A stretch of 64,000 bases of DNA from Comamonadaceae bacterium (lineage in GTDB: Bacteria; Pseudomonadota; Gammaproteobacteria; Burkholderiales; Burkholderiaceae_C). Position 1 is the stretch's first letter; the number at the start of each line of letters is the position of its first letter. Below are positions 43,454 through 51,976 of this stretch, one piece after another. Location: positions 53,946 through 117,945 of the forward strand of contig JAIYCB010000032.1 in assembly GCA_027488215.1 (NCBI GenBank). Reading direction: 5' to 3'. Below the pieces are notes generated by a model, which saw nothing but the letters and a program-made list of their open reading frames with translations, did no database searches and was not told the origin of the DNA. The translations under genes and the position numbers were made by a program.

Positions 43454-44763
43454 TGGGCCTGCTTGAAATCGGGGGCCTGCTCCTCTTTTTGATGTTGTTG
43501 ATGCTCAGCGGTGGCGTGTGGATCGCCATGACGTTGGCCATTGTTGGCTGGGTTGGACAAGCGTTTTTCACCAACACCCTGCCCGGCAAAAACCTGTTTT
43601 CCTCGTTTTGGGAAACCTCGGCCAGCTGGGAACTGGCGGCCCTGCCCATGTTCATCTGGATGGGCGAAATCCTCTACCGCACCCGATTGTCCGAGCAAAT
43701 GTTCGATGGTCTCTCACCCTGGCTGTCCAAGGTGCCAGGGCGACTGATGCACACCACGATTTTGGGATGCGGCATTTTTGGCTCGGTGTCGGGCTCGTCG
43801 GCCGCCACCTGCGCCACGATCGCCAAGGTGGCACTGCCCGAGCTGGAAAAGCGCGGATACGACCGCAACATCGCTTTGGGCTCGCTGGCTGCTGCAGGTG
43901 GCTTGGGGATTTTGATTCCGCCCTCCATCACCATGGTGGTGTATGCCGTGGCAGCCGACGCCAGTGTGATCCGCCTGTTCCTCGCGGGCTTCCTGCCTGG
44001 CTTTTTGCTGATAGGGCTTTTTTCAGGTTACATCATTTGGTGGAGCCTGCGCAATCCTGAGAAAGTACCGCCACCCGAAGCACCGACCAGCTTCATGGAG
44101 AAAATGCGGCGCTCGGGTAGCTTGATTCCTTGTGGCTTGCTGATTGTCTTCATCGTGTGGGTGCTGGTGGCGGGCATCGCCACCGCCACCGAATGCGCGG
44201 CCTATGGCGTGCTGGGGTCCCTCGCCATCGCTGCAGCCGGACGCAGCCTGACTTGGCAAAATTTTTGGCAAGGTCTGGTGAGCGCCACCCGCGTGAGCTG
44301 CATGATCATGTTCATTTTGGCGGGCGCTGCCTTCTTGACCAAAACCATGGCATTCACAGGCATTCCGCGCGAGCTTGCCGAGTTTGTCCATGCCATGAAC
44401 CTCTCGCCTTATGGCCTGATCGCGATTTTGGTGGTCGTGTATTTGATTTTGGGCACAGCGCTCGACGGCATCTCGATGATCGTGCTGACCAGCGCCGTGG
44501 TGCTGCCCATGATCCAAAAGGCAGGCTTCGATCTGATCTGGTTTGGCATCTTCATCATCATGTTGATTGAGATCGCGGAAATCACGCCGCCCGTTGGATT
44601 CAACCTGTTCGTGTTGCAGAACATGACCGGCATCGACAGCAACCGCATTGCCGCCGTGACTTTGCCCTTTTTCGGCTGCTTGATCATGGGCATTGTGCTG
44701 ATCACCGTTTTCCCTTCCATCGTCACCAGCGTGCCCAATCTTTTGATGGGTATCGCCAAGTAA
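43453..44763 (+). CDS. TRAP transporter large permease (DctM family)
   Basis: The 436-residue protein is highly hydrophobic, with about twelve membrane segments and DctM signatures: GSVSGSSAATCATIAKVALPEL, shortened here to its GSVSGSSAATCA core, AAGGLGILIPPSITMVVYAV and EITPPVGFNLFVLQNMTG near the C-terminus. The glycine/serine-rich GSVSGSSAATCA region holds sodium and substrate elements. The ATG at 43453 overlaps the dctQ stop. It completes the TRAP transporter. Confidence 0.92.
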   Translation: MGLLEIGGLLLFLMLLMLSGGVWIAMTLAIVGWVGQAFFTNTLPGKNLFSSFWETSASWELAALPMFIWMGEILYRTRLSEQMFDGLSPWLSKVPGRLMHTTILGCGIFGSVSGSSAATCATIAKVALPELEKRGYDRNIALGSLAAAGGLGILIPPSITMVVYAVAADASVIRLFLAGFLPGFLLIGLFSGYIIWWSLRNPEKVPPPEAPTSFMEKMRRSGSLIPCGLLIVFIVWVLVAGIATATECAAYGVLGSLAIAAAGRSLTWQNFWQGLVSATRVSCMIMFILAGAAFLTKTMAFTGIPRELAEFVHAMNLSPYGLIAILVVVYLILGTALDGISMIVLTSAVVLPMIQKAGFDLIWFGIFIIMLIEIAEITPPVGFNLFVLQNMTGIDSNRIAAVTLPFFGCLIMGIVLITVFPSIVTSVPNLLMGIAK

Positions 44764-44824
44764 AGCCATTCGCCCACTCCGGTAAGATGCCGCGCTGGCC
44801 TGACAAGGCATGAAAGAGTGACGG

Positions 44825-45763
44825 ATGTTTAAAAATGTGATGGTTTACCGCATCGGCGAGGGCTTTGCGCCCGCATTGGCCGATGTGCAGGCGGCACTGG
44901 AGCCGATGCAGTTTGTGGAGTGTGGGGCCAGCCAAGACAAGTCCATTGGATGGGTGCCGCCCCGGGGCGAAGCCCATGGGCCGCTGGTCGAATCGGTCTC
45001 GGGCCAATGGATCATGAAGCTCATGATCGAGTCCAAGGCCGTGCCGGGCAACGTGGTGCGCCGCAAGGTGGACGAACGCATCGCCGAAATCGAAGCGGCC
45101 ACCGGCCGCAAACCCGGCAAAAAAGAAAAGCGCGAGCTGATGGAAGACGCTCTGTTGTCGCTGCTGCCGCAAGCCTTTGCGCGCCAGTCCACCGTGCTGG
45201 TGTGGATGGACCTGGAAAACCGCCGCCTGGTGCTCAACGCAGGCAGCCAAGGCAAGGCCGACGAAGTCATGTCCGCATTGATGAACGTGATGGGCGGCTT
45301 GTCGGTCTCACTCATCCAGACCGTGAGCTCCCCGCAAGCGGCCATGACCCAATGGCTCTTGGCGCAGACGCCCGACGAGTGGCCCGCCGACCTGACTGTG
45401 GAACGCGAAACCGTGCTCAAGTCCACCGGCGAAGACGCGGCCAGCGTGCGCTTCACACGCCACCACCTGGCCAACGACGATGTGCGCAAGCATGTCATGG
45501 AAGGCAAGCTGCCCACCCAACTGGCGCTCAGCTGGGACGGCCGCGTGGCCTTTGTGCTGACCGAAACCCTGCAGCTGAAAAAAGTGCAGTACCTCGATGG
45601 CGTGATGGACGAGTCGGGAACCGACAAAAACGAAGACCGCTTTGACGCCGATGTGGCCTTGTCCACTGGCTTGCTGGGCCCGCTGATCGACAGCCTGATC
45701 GAGGCCCTGGGTGGCGAGATGGAACTGGGCGCAGCAGCGACCGACGAAGACCCACCGTTTTAA
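44825..45763 (+). CDS. rdgC: Recombination-associated protein RdgC
   Basis: The 312-residue protein begins MFKNVMVYRIGEGF and has RKPGKKEKRELMEDALLSLL and RQSTVLVWMDLENRRLVLNA, characteristic of RdgC, a ring-shaped dimer that binds double-stranded DNA and restrains RecA. Length is normal (about 300). It lies between the TRAP operon and crcB; crcB follows 34 bp later in the same direction. Confidence 0.93.
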   Translation: MFKNVMVYRIGEGFAPALADVQAALEPMQFVECGASQDKSIGWVPPRGEAHGPLVESVSGQWIMKLMIESKAVPGNVVRRKVDERIAEIEAATGRKPGKKEKRELMEDALLSLLPQAFARQSTVLVWMDLENRRLVLNAGSQGKADEVMSALMNVMGGLSVSLIQTVSSPQAAMTQWLLAQTPDEWPADLTVERETVLKSTGEDAASVRFTRHHLANDDVRKHVMEGKLPTQLALSWDGRVAFVLTETLQLKKVQYLDGVMDESGTDKNEDRFDADVALSTGLLGPLIDSLIEALGGEMELGAAATDEDPPF

Positions 45764-45797
45764 TCGTCGGTAAACCCCAAGCAAAAGGACCCACGCC

Positions 45798-46190
45798 ATG
45801 CTCACGGTGATCGCGATTTGCCTGGGTGCTTGTGTGGGTGCGCTGTCGCGCTGGCAGCTGGGCCTGTGGCTCAACCCCAGCACCGCAAGCGCTGGCCTGC
45901 TGCCTTGGGGCACCTTGGCGGCTAACCTGATCGGCGGCTACTTGGTGGGTGTGTGCGTGGGCGTGTTCCAACAACTGCCCGAGCTTGACCCGGTTTGGCG
46001 CTTGGCTTTGGTCACCGGTTTTCTGGGGGCACTGACCACGTTTTCCAGCTTCTCGGCCGAGGTGGTGGCCATGCTGCAGCAAGGCCGTTTTGCGTTCGCG
46101 GCAGGCACTGCCGCCTTGCACCTGTTCGGCTCCCTGGCCCTCACGGTGCTGGGTCTGCAAACCGTCACGCTGTGGGCGGCGCGAAGCTGA
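45798..46190 (+). CDS. crcB: Fluoride ion channel CrcB/Fluc
   Basis: The 130-residue membrane protein has four hydrophobic segments and the Fluc motifs GACVGALSRWQLG, WGTLAANLIGGYLVG and TGFLGALTTFSSFSAEV, with the phenylalanine-rich pore strand. Dual-topology dimers export fluoride. The 34-base gap to rdgC is too short for a fluoride riboswitch, so expression may be constitutive with rdgC. A second, truncated copy of its 3' third lies at 48956-49114. Confidence 0.93.
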   Translation: MLTVIAICLGACVGALSRWQLGLWLNPSTASAGLLPWGTLAANLIGGYLVGVCVGVFQQLPELDPVWRLALVTGFLGALTTFSSFSAEVVAMLQQGRFAFAAGTAALHLFGSLALTVLGLQTVTLWAARS

Positions 46191-46229
46191 AGACCAGTGC
46201 CCGAGATCTGAACGGCCCACCCCATCGCC

Positions 46230-47930
46230 TCAGGTGATGCCCATGGCCTGCTGCAAGACCTGCAAAGCCTGCTGGTCGTTATGGCCTCGCCAGGCCACCA
46301 CTTGGTCGGGGCGAATCAAGACCCACGGCGCCTCATACAAAGCCAGCAGATCATCGGTACGGTGCGACACGGCCTTCAGGTCCATGCCCAAGCGACTGGC
46401 CGCCGCCAAAAATGCCGAGGCATCCAATGGCTGCGGACCCAGTTGCAGCAAGGTCCATTCGCTGTGAAACGTGTCATAAAGCGAGCGCCCATCGGCCAAC
46501 CAGGCATGCGGCGGACGCCCCCCAGGGCAGGCACTGGCTTGGTAACTGTTGGCCGCGTCGGGCGGTGGTGTGCTGCCATCGGTCACCACGATCGCAGACC
46601 CGTCGTAACGGCCCCCAAACGTCACTCCGGGGATGTTGAACTCCAGACGCACATGCCCATTCAGATGCTCTGAGGCCATTTGCCGCGTGCGCTCACCCCG
46701 CTCAGACGCCTCCTCCAATTCAGGTGTAGCCGCAAACAAACCCACCGAATCGGCAAACTGGCGTGCATAAGCGGTGTTGCGGTGCGCCAAGGGCATGCGT
46801 TCTTGGGCATAGGTGTTTAGCAAGGACGCAGGCGCGATTCCCCGAACCACGCTGGCCAGCTTCCAGCCCAGGTTGACCGCATCCTCCACAGCCGTGTTGT
46901 AGCCCAGGCCGCCTGTCGGCGTGAACAGGTGCGCGGCATCCCCGCCAATGAACACGCGGCCTTGCTGAAAGGCATTCGCCACCAAGGCGTGCCCCGCCAT
47001 CCAGGTGCCCACCGACAAGACCTCAATCGGAACATCTTGGCCCATGGCCTGGTTGAAGATGCGCTGGGCATCTGCAGGCGTCCAGGCATCTACATCTTCG
47101 CCCTCGTGCACCGCTGCGTGAAATGCAAACTCGCTGCCCCCATCGACCGAGGCCATGAAAGCCCGGCGCTGGGCATTCACCGTCACATACATCCAAGCCT
47201 TGCGGTGGGGAAACGCCTTGTAAAAATCAGGCGCCCGCAGATACACGGCAAACATCTTGCCACCCATGAAATCGCGCTTGATGCCAGTGGTCCCGCCCCA
47301 GGCGATGCCCAATTGATGGCGCACCGCACTGCGCGCGCCATCGGCCCCCACCAGATAAGCGGCATGCACCGCCACATCGGCTCCACCGACCACCGGTGTC
47401 ACCACCGCCTGCACACCGCCTTCAGTTTGCGAGAAATGCTTCAAGGACCAGCCATAGCGCAAATCGTTCGAGGGGCAAGCCCGCGCATGGCTGAGCAGCG
47501 TCTTTTCTACAAATTTTTGCGACACACGGTGTGGCAATTCGGCCGCGCTCCAGGAGCCTTGCATCGTTTTGATGGCCTGGGTCGCTTGCGCAGCCGTGGG
47601 CAAGGGCAAGCGCGCCAGTTCATGACCCGTGAAACGGGTGAAATAGGCGATGTCCGTTGGATGATCGGCAGGTAAACCCTGCGCCCGGATCTCGTGGGCA
47701 AAGCCCAAACGCCGGAAATGCTCCATGGTGCGCGCCTGCGTGGCGTTGGCCTGCGGGTTGAACGCGGTGCCCGGTTTTGGGTCCACCAACAAAGTCCGCA
47801 CCCCACGACGCCCCAGCTCAATGGCGAGCATCAAACCAAAAGGACCGCCCCCTGCGATCAGAACATCCACCACCATCGGGTCTGCTGCGTGGGTCAGGCT
47901 TTGTTGGGCCTCTTTCAAAGACATGTTCAT
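46230..47930 (-). CDS. FAD-dependent aromatic monooxygenase (phenol hydroxylase/MhpA-like)
   Basis: The 566-residue protein has a class A flavoprotein monooxygenase layout. VDVLIAGGGPFGLMLAIELG is the FAD ADP-binding motif. YLVGADGARSAVR provides the DG motif and FIGGDAAHLFTPTGGLGYN the GD motif. A C-terminal thioredoxin-like region follows, as in phenol and resorcinol hydroxylases. These enzymes hydroxylate phenolic rings using NAD(P)H and oxygen. It is divergent from an intradiol dioxygenase, so a diphenol such as resorcinol or a dihydroxybenzoate, converted to hydroxyquinol, is a plausible substrate by inference. Confidence 0.87.
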   Translation of the reverse strand: MNMSLKEAQQSLTHAADPMVVDVLIAGGGPFGLMLAIELGRRGVRTLLVDPKPGTAFNPQANATQARTMEHFRRLGFAHEIRAQGLPADHPTDIAYFTRFTGHELARLPLPTAAQATQAIKTMQGSWSAAELPHRVSQKFVEKTLLSHARACPSNDLRYGWSLKHFSQTEGGVQAVVTPVVGGADVAVHAAYLVGADGARSAVRHQLGIAWGGTTGIKRDFMGGKMFAVYLRAPDFYKAFPHRKAWMYVTVNAQRRAFMASVDGGSEFAFHAAVHEGEDVDAWTPADAQRIFNQAMGQDVPIEVLSVGTWMAGHALVANAFQQGRVFIGGDAAHLFTPTGGLGYNTAVEDAVNLGWKLASVVRGIAPASLLNTYAQERMPLAHRNTAYARQFADSVGLFAATPELEEASERGERTRQMASEHLNGHVRLEFNIPGVTFGGRYDGSAIVVTDGSTPPPDAANSYQASACPGGRPPHAWLADGRSLYDTFHSEWTLLQLGPQPLDASAFLAAASRLGMDLKAVSHRTDDLLALYEAPWVLIRPDQVVAWRGHNDQQALQVLQQAMGIT

Positions 47931-47973
47931 CGACTTTATTACATCCTGAGTTGCACCGTCACCAAACTTGTCG

Positions 47974-48012
47974 CTCCGATCATGAAGCCCGATCTTGAGG
48001 CCCGATCGTGAA
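47974..48012. repeat. Three tandem 13-bp repeats in a divergent promoter region
   Basis: CTCCGATCATGAA (47974-47986), GCCCGATCTTGAG (47987-47999) and GCCCGATCGTGAA (48000-48012) are head-to-tail imperfect copies sharing CCGATCnTGA. They lie between the divergent flavin monooxygenase and intradiol dioxygenase genes and could be regulator-binding iterons. No regulator gene is adjacent. Confidence 0.6.
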
Positions 48013-48126
48013 GCCCAAGGGCCGGTGCGTTCAATTCATCATAATGACAAACAGACAGCGCTCGGGCTTTGTCCGTCAGACCCGAGACACCCTTTGAGTG
48101 ACCCCTTTCAAGAAAAACAACTGGCC

Positions 48127-48954
48127 ATGGAAAACCTGAACGCAAACCACATCACCGAATCGGTGCTCGAACGCCTGGCCAACACACCGGATCCCCGGCT
48201 CAAAGAGATCATGCTCAGTCTGGTGCGGCACCTGCACGGGTTTGCGCGCGAGGTGAAACTGACCGAGGCCGAATGGCTCAAGGGCATCGAGTTCCTGACC
48301 CAAACCGGTCACATCACCAACGCGCAGCGACAGGAATTCATTTTGTTGTCCGATGTCTTGGGCCTGTCCATGCTAACGGTGGTCATGAACAACGACAAAC
48401 CTGCCGCTTGCACCCAGGCCACGGTGCTCGGACCTTTCCATGTGGACGACGCGCCCCATTACAAGCTGGGCGACGATGTCGCCAACGGGGCGAAGGGGCA
48501 ACCCTGCCGGGTTCAAGGCAGCGTCAAAGGGGTGCAGGGCGAAGCGGTGCCCCAGGCTCGGATCGAGGTTTGGCAATCCGATGAGAAAGGCCTGTACGAC
48601 GTGCAATACGCCGACAGGTCGCAGCACCAGGCCCGAGGGATCCTCACAGCGGATGCGCAGGGGCGCTTTCACTTCCAATCCATTTTGGCCATGCCCTACC
48701 CCATCCCGCACGATGGTCCGGTCGGGCAATTGCTGGAGGCCACGGCCAGGCACCCCTGGCGCCCCGCACATTTGCATTTCAAGATCGAGGCCCCGGGCTA
48801 CGAAACCCTGATCACCCATGTCTTTCGCAAAGACGACCCGTATCTGGCATCGGACGCGGTGTTTGGCGTGCGTGAGTCGCTGGTCACCGACTGGCTGCTG
48901 CTGGCCGATGGCAGTTACCAACTCGATTTTGACTTTGTGCTCAACCCGGTCTGA
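48127..48954 (+). CDS. Intradiol ring-cleavage dioxygenase, hydroxyquinol 1,2-dioxygenase-like
   Basis: From ATG 48127 the 275-residue enzyme has the N-terminal helical dimerisation domain of catechol/hydroxyquinol dioxygenases (about 1-95) and a beta-sandwich with iron ligands: a tyrosine near residue 157 (GLYDVQY), Y191 (AMPYPIPHDG), H215 and H217 (RPAHLHFKI). LGPFHVDDAP is the family's entry strand. Cleavage would yield a maleylacetate or muconate. No maleylacetate reductase or muconate cycloisomerase is in the window. Longer upstream sequence to 47995 would run through the repeats and is rejected. Confidence 0.88.
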   Translation: MENLNANHITESVLERLANTPDPRLKEIMLSLVRHLHGFAREVKLTEAEWLKGIEFLTQTGHITNAQRQEFILLSDVLGLSMLTVVMNNDKPAACTQATVLGPFHVDDAPHYKLGDDVANGAKGQPCRVQGSVKGVQGEAVPQARIEVWQSDEKGLYDVQYADRSQHQARGILTADAQGRFHFQSILAMPYPIPHDGPVGQLLEATARHPWRPAHLHFKIEAPGYETLITHVFRKDDPYLASDAVFGVRESLVTDWLLLADGSYQLDFDFVLNPV

Positions 48955-48955
48955 A

Positions 48956-49114
48956 GCACTGACCACTTTCTCCAGATTTTCAGCCGAAGTCGTCACCATG
49001 CTGCAGCAAGGCCGCTTTGCTCTGGCGACAGGCACGGCCAGTTTCCACTTGTTCGGCCCACTGGCCCTCACGGTGTTCGAACTTAAATCCGTGGTTCTGC
49101 CCTGGGGGAGATGA
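48956..49114 (+). pseudogene. crcB: Truncated crcB fragment (duplicate of the 3' third)
   Basis: Directly after the dioxygenase stop, the sequence GCACTGACCACTTTCTCC begins a stretch matching crcB from 46029 onward. The frame reads LTTFSRFSAEVVTMLQQGRF and continues to a stop at 49112-49114, against LTTFSSFSAEVVAMLQQGRF in the intact gene. It lacks the first hundred codons and has no start of its own. Divergence at many third positions suggests an old duplication or the remains of a second crcB. Confidence 0.85.
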
Positions 49115-49490
49115 TCGAGCGAAGGGTGGGTTTGCAGCGGTTGCCGCCGGTCACGTCCCGCATTCGCCTTTGGGCCTCCAGCCAGAAGCAGGCAATCGCA
49201 CTCAGTCGTCACAGTTTCGACCGCTGACCGGTTTCAGGTGACCAGCTGACAGTTGCAAAGTTCGAGATGGCTTCAATGTGATGACGGTCCGCTTTATATG
49301 GGTACGACAGGGTACTACCCAACCTAATCAGCCACTCAATAAACTCTTTACAGGCCACTTGAGCTGGCAGTTGAGTGTTGACCATGTCAGGTGATGCGTC
49401 TCTCGCAAAGTCTTTTCTAAAATCATTCGAAGGTGAGTGTTCGTTCTTTGATCACACGACGAAATCTCTCGTATGCATGCAAGCCACTTT
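49115..49490. other. Intergenic stretch with no recognisable gene
   Basis: Between the crcB fragment and the Bug remnant I see no convincing coding sequence, RNA gene or strong hairpin. Short open frames here have no ribosome-binding site or family resemblance. Together with the two gene remnants it looks like a decayed junction between the aromatic cluster and the acyl-CoA cluster. Confidence 0.5.
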
Positions 49491-49649
49491 GGTACGAGAT
49501 CCTGGATGAGAATGATGGCCCCGGAAAAAACAACGCGCGCCATCATCGAGTGGCTCAACACCGAAACAAACGAGGTGCTAACCGACCCGGATGTGCGGGA
49601 ACGCCCGAACCTAGCGCTTTTGGCATGCCAAGCACAAAGACCTTCTTGA
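49491..49649 (+). pseudogene. Decayed Bug/TctC receptor fragment
   Basis: One plus-strand frame reads MMAPEKTTRAIIEWLNTE followed by TNEVLTDPDVRERPN. This matches the C-terminal region of Bug receptors (for example APAKTPAAVIRRIN in the intact gene at 9014, and the usual LADPDVRERL motif). The upstream WY-containing part of this region lies in another frame, and the frame stops at 49647-49649 without the family C-terminus. No start or signal peptide is present. Confidence 0.55.
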
Positions 49650-49657
49650 AATCATTT

Positions 49658-50482
49658 TCAACGCATCCCCACTTGACGACTTGCCATGTTGACGAGTTGA
49701 ACCAGCGATGGTCCGATCGTCTTGAGCAAATCATTGGGCTTGGCACGGTACCCAGGTACCGCACAGTTGAACAACAGCCTGCGCGGGCCGTATCGAATGT
49801 CAGAAGCCACGCCAACCGCCAGTACGCCAAGACCAGCATCTCCCATATTGATTGAGAAGCCGCGCTTGCTGTAGTGAGCAATACTGTCCTTCAGTCCCTC
49901 TGTGCTGCGGGTGTATTCGTCAGGCCTTTCCATGCGTGCTCTTGCAAGAAAGCGATTTCGTTCGGCCATTGACAGTTGCGAGAGCCACGAACGCCCCATC
50001 GCTGTTTCGACGATACCGCGGACCGCTCCAACGCCAGGTCGCTTGAGCGTACCGTTCTCGTGTGTGCAGGTTTCGAGATAAACAACGTCAAGGTCCATGG
50101 TGACGCCGATGGAAACAGCACCTTCAAAGCGATCGGCCATTGACTGAAGTGCCGGCCTCAGGTGGGTGAGCAAGGGTGTATTGATCACATAGGGATAGCC
50201 GAGCGCTACGGCAGCTGGGCCAATAAAGTACCGGTCCAGCCGTTCATCGTGGTCAAGAAATCCCATACTCTGAAGGCTTCGACACAAACGGCTAACGGTT
50301 GGTCGCGGAATTCCCAGGCGTTCTGCAAACTCACTGTTCGCATGCGCCCGTGGATCACGAACAAAGCATTGCAGGATCATCAACCCCTTGGCGAGCGTGC
50401 CGGAGAAGTCGGGGTCATCCGCGCGCACACGTCGCAGATCCTGCTGGTCTTTGATTTGATGAACGGCACGTTCTTGTCGCAT
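49658..50482 (-). CDS. IclR-family transcriptional regulator
   Basis: From ATG 50482 the product has 274 residues: a winged helix at about 25-80 (FSGTLAKGLMILQCFVRD and NSEFAERLGIPRPTVSRLCR) and the IclR effector domain (MADRFEGAVSIGVTMDLDVV, GVGAVRGIVETAMGRSWLS). ATG 50542 would add 20 residues. IclR regulators bind small acids and control adjacent catabolic operons. It is divergent from the acyl-CoA dehydrogenase that heads a seven-gene operon, about 100 bp away, and is its likely regulator. Confidence 0.88.
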   Translation of the reverse strand: MRQERAVHQIKDQQDLRRVRADDPDFSGTLAKGLMILQCFVRDPRAHANSEFAERLGIPRPTVSRLCRSLQSMGFLDHDERLDRYFIGPAAVALGYPYVINTPLLTHLRPALQSMADRFEGAVSIGVTMDLDVVYLETCTHENGTLKRPGVGAVRGIVETAMGRSWLSQLSMAERNRFLARARMERPDEYTRSTEGLKDSIAHYSKRGFSINMGDAGLGVLAVGVASDIRYGPRRLLFNCAVPGYRAKPNDLLKTIGPSLVQLVNMASRQVGMR

Positions 50483-50580
50483 GCCGGCATTCTCGCTGGT
50501 CGCATGGCTGTCTGCACATCTCAGTTCCAATAGTTGAAACATTGGTTTGAAATGAAGGAAGACTTGCCTAAAGTTCTTGC

Positions 50581-51747
50581 ATGATTCGCAATAATGCAAA
50601 CCTTGACACGCTGCTGAACGATATACGCGCCTTTGTGCGCGATCGATGGCATCCTCTGGAGGATGACATTGAACGCTCACAAGAGATTCCGGAATCGGTC
50701 GTCTCTGAACTGCGCCGCAAAGGCTACTTCGGCTGGAGTATTCCTGAAACATACGGCGGTCTGGGTCTCACGGCCGAAGAACTGGTCTTGTGCGCGATGG
50801 AGCTCTCACAAGCGTCGGTAGCGCTGCGCGCACGCGTTGGTACGAATACGGGTATCGGCTCTGAAGCGCTCGTTGCCGATGGCACGGAAGAGCAGAAAAG
50901 GCGCTGGTTACCGCGCATGGCCACTGGCGATCTCACCGGCTGTTTGGCACTCACCGAGCCGGACGCAGGATCGGAAGCGAGCAACATCCAGACCACTGCA
51001 CGCCGTGAAGGCGACCACTATGTGCTGGACGGCATGAAGCGTTACATCACCAATGCCCCCCTTGCGGACATTTTCACAGTCATCGCACGCACCGATGAGA
51101 GCTCGCGTGGACATGCAGGACTTACCGCCTTCATCGTCGAAAGGGGGCCTGGGCTGCGAACTGGCGAGCCCTACAAAAAAATGGGACAGGCTGGATCGCC
51201 AGTTTCAGATGTTTTTTTTGAGAACTGTCGTGTACCCGCTGCTAATGTGATTGGCGGCAAAGAAGGTGTGGGCTTTCAAACGGTGATGAAAGTTCTCAAC
51301 AAACAACGGATGCACTTGGCGGCGCTTTGCACAGGGCCAGCCATCCGCATGCTTGAACTTGCTGTCTCCCACACAATGCAACGCGCACAGTTCGGTCAGC
51401 CTGTGGCCAGTTTCCAGTTGGTTCAAGCGATGATCGCCGACTGCCGAACCGAGATATTTGCTGCACGCTCAATGATTCTGGAGGCTGCGCGTGCCCGTGA
51501 CCGCGGAGAGGACGTGGCACTGACTGCCTCCATGTGCAAATACTTCGCCTCTGAAATGTGTGGTCGGGTAGCAGATCGCTGCGTTCAGATGTTTGGTGGC
51601 GCTGGGTACATTGCAGACTTTAGCTCGATCGAGCGTTATTACCGCGATGTGCGCCTTTTCCGTTTGTATGAAGGCACAAGCCAGATTCATCAACTCAACA
51701 TCGCCAAGCTGACGCTGCGCGAACATGAAAAAGACGCTGTCCGATGA
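50581..51747 (+). CDS. Acyl-CoA dehydrogenase
   Basis: The 388-residue flavoenzyme has the family layout: an N-terminal helical domain, CLALTEPDAGSEASNIQTTA for FAD/substrate contact, a mid beta-domain (MKRYITNAPLADIFTVIART), and a C-terminal helical domain with the catalytic glutamate E364 in RLYEGTSQIHQLN. It oxidises an acyl-CoA to the 2,3-enoyl-CoA, passing electrons to ETF. It is the first gene of the IclR-linked operon. The chain length or branching of the substrate cannot be read off. About 230 bases of apparently empty sequence follow before the Bug gene. Confidence 0.9.
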   Translation: MIRNNANLDTLLNDIRAFVRDRWHPLEDDIERSQEIPESVVSELRRKGYFGWSIPETYGGLGLTAEELVLCAMELSQASVALRARVGTNTGIGSEALVADGTEEQKRRWLPRMATGDLTGCLALTEPDAGSEASNIQTTARREGDHYVLDGMKRYITNAPLADIFTVIARTDESSRGHAGLTAFIVERGPGLRTGEPYKKMGQAGSPVSDVFFENCRVPAANVIGGKEGVGFQTVMKVLNKQRMHLAALCTGPAIRMLELAVSHTMQRAQFGQPVASFQLVQAMIADCRTEIFAARSMILEAARARDRGEDVALTASMCKYFASEMCGRVADRCVQMFGGAGYIADFSSIERYYRDVRLFRLYEGTSQIHQLNIAKLTLREHEKDAVR

Positions 51748-51976
51748 ACTTGCATGGAGTGCAGCGCGTCGCGCAGAATACATTATTCGTAAGCCTTGAT
51801 CTTGCTTTTATCTGGCATGTTTTTTGAAAAAACGATGTGCCTGATCGTTAAACGTCTGACAAAGGGAATGGATACAGCATAGTCAGTTGAAACCGCTGAA
51901 TATGCCACCAAAGAAGATTCTGCAGGACCTGAAAAGTTGAACACGTTACCAACCCAGAAACCACCAGGAGACACAA

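Noticed and set aside
45764..45797. Possible fluoride riboswitch before crcB
   Set aside because: Only 34 bases separate rdgC and crcB, too short for the aptamer.
49433..49855. 140-codon plus-strand frame before the IclR gene
   Set aside because: Mixes a shifted frame of the Bug remnant with sequence antisense to the IclR 3' end; not a coherent protein.
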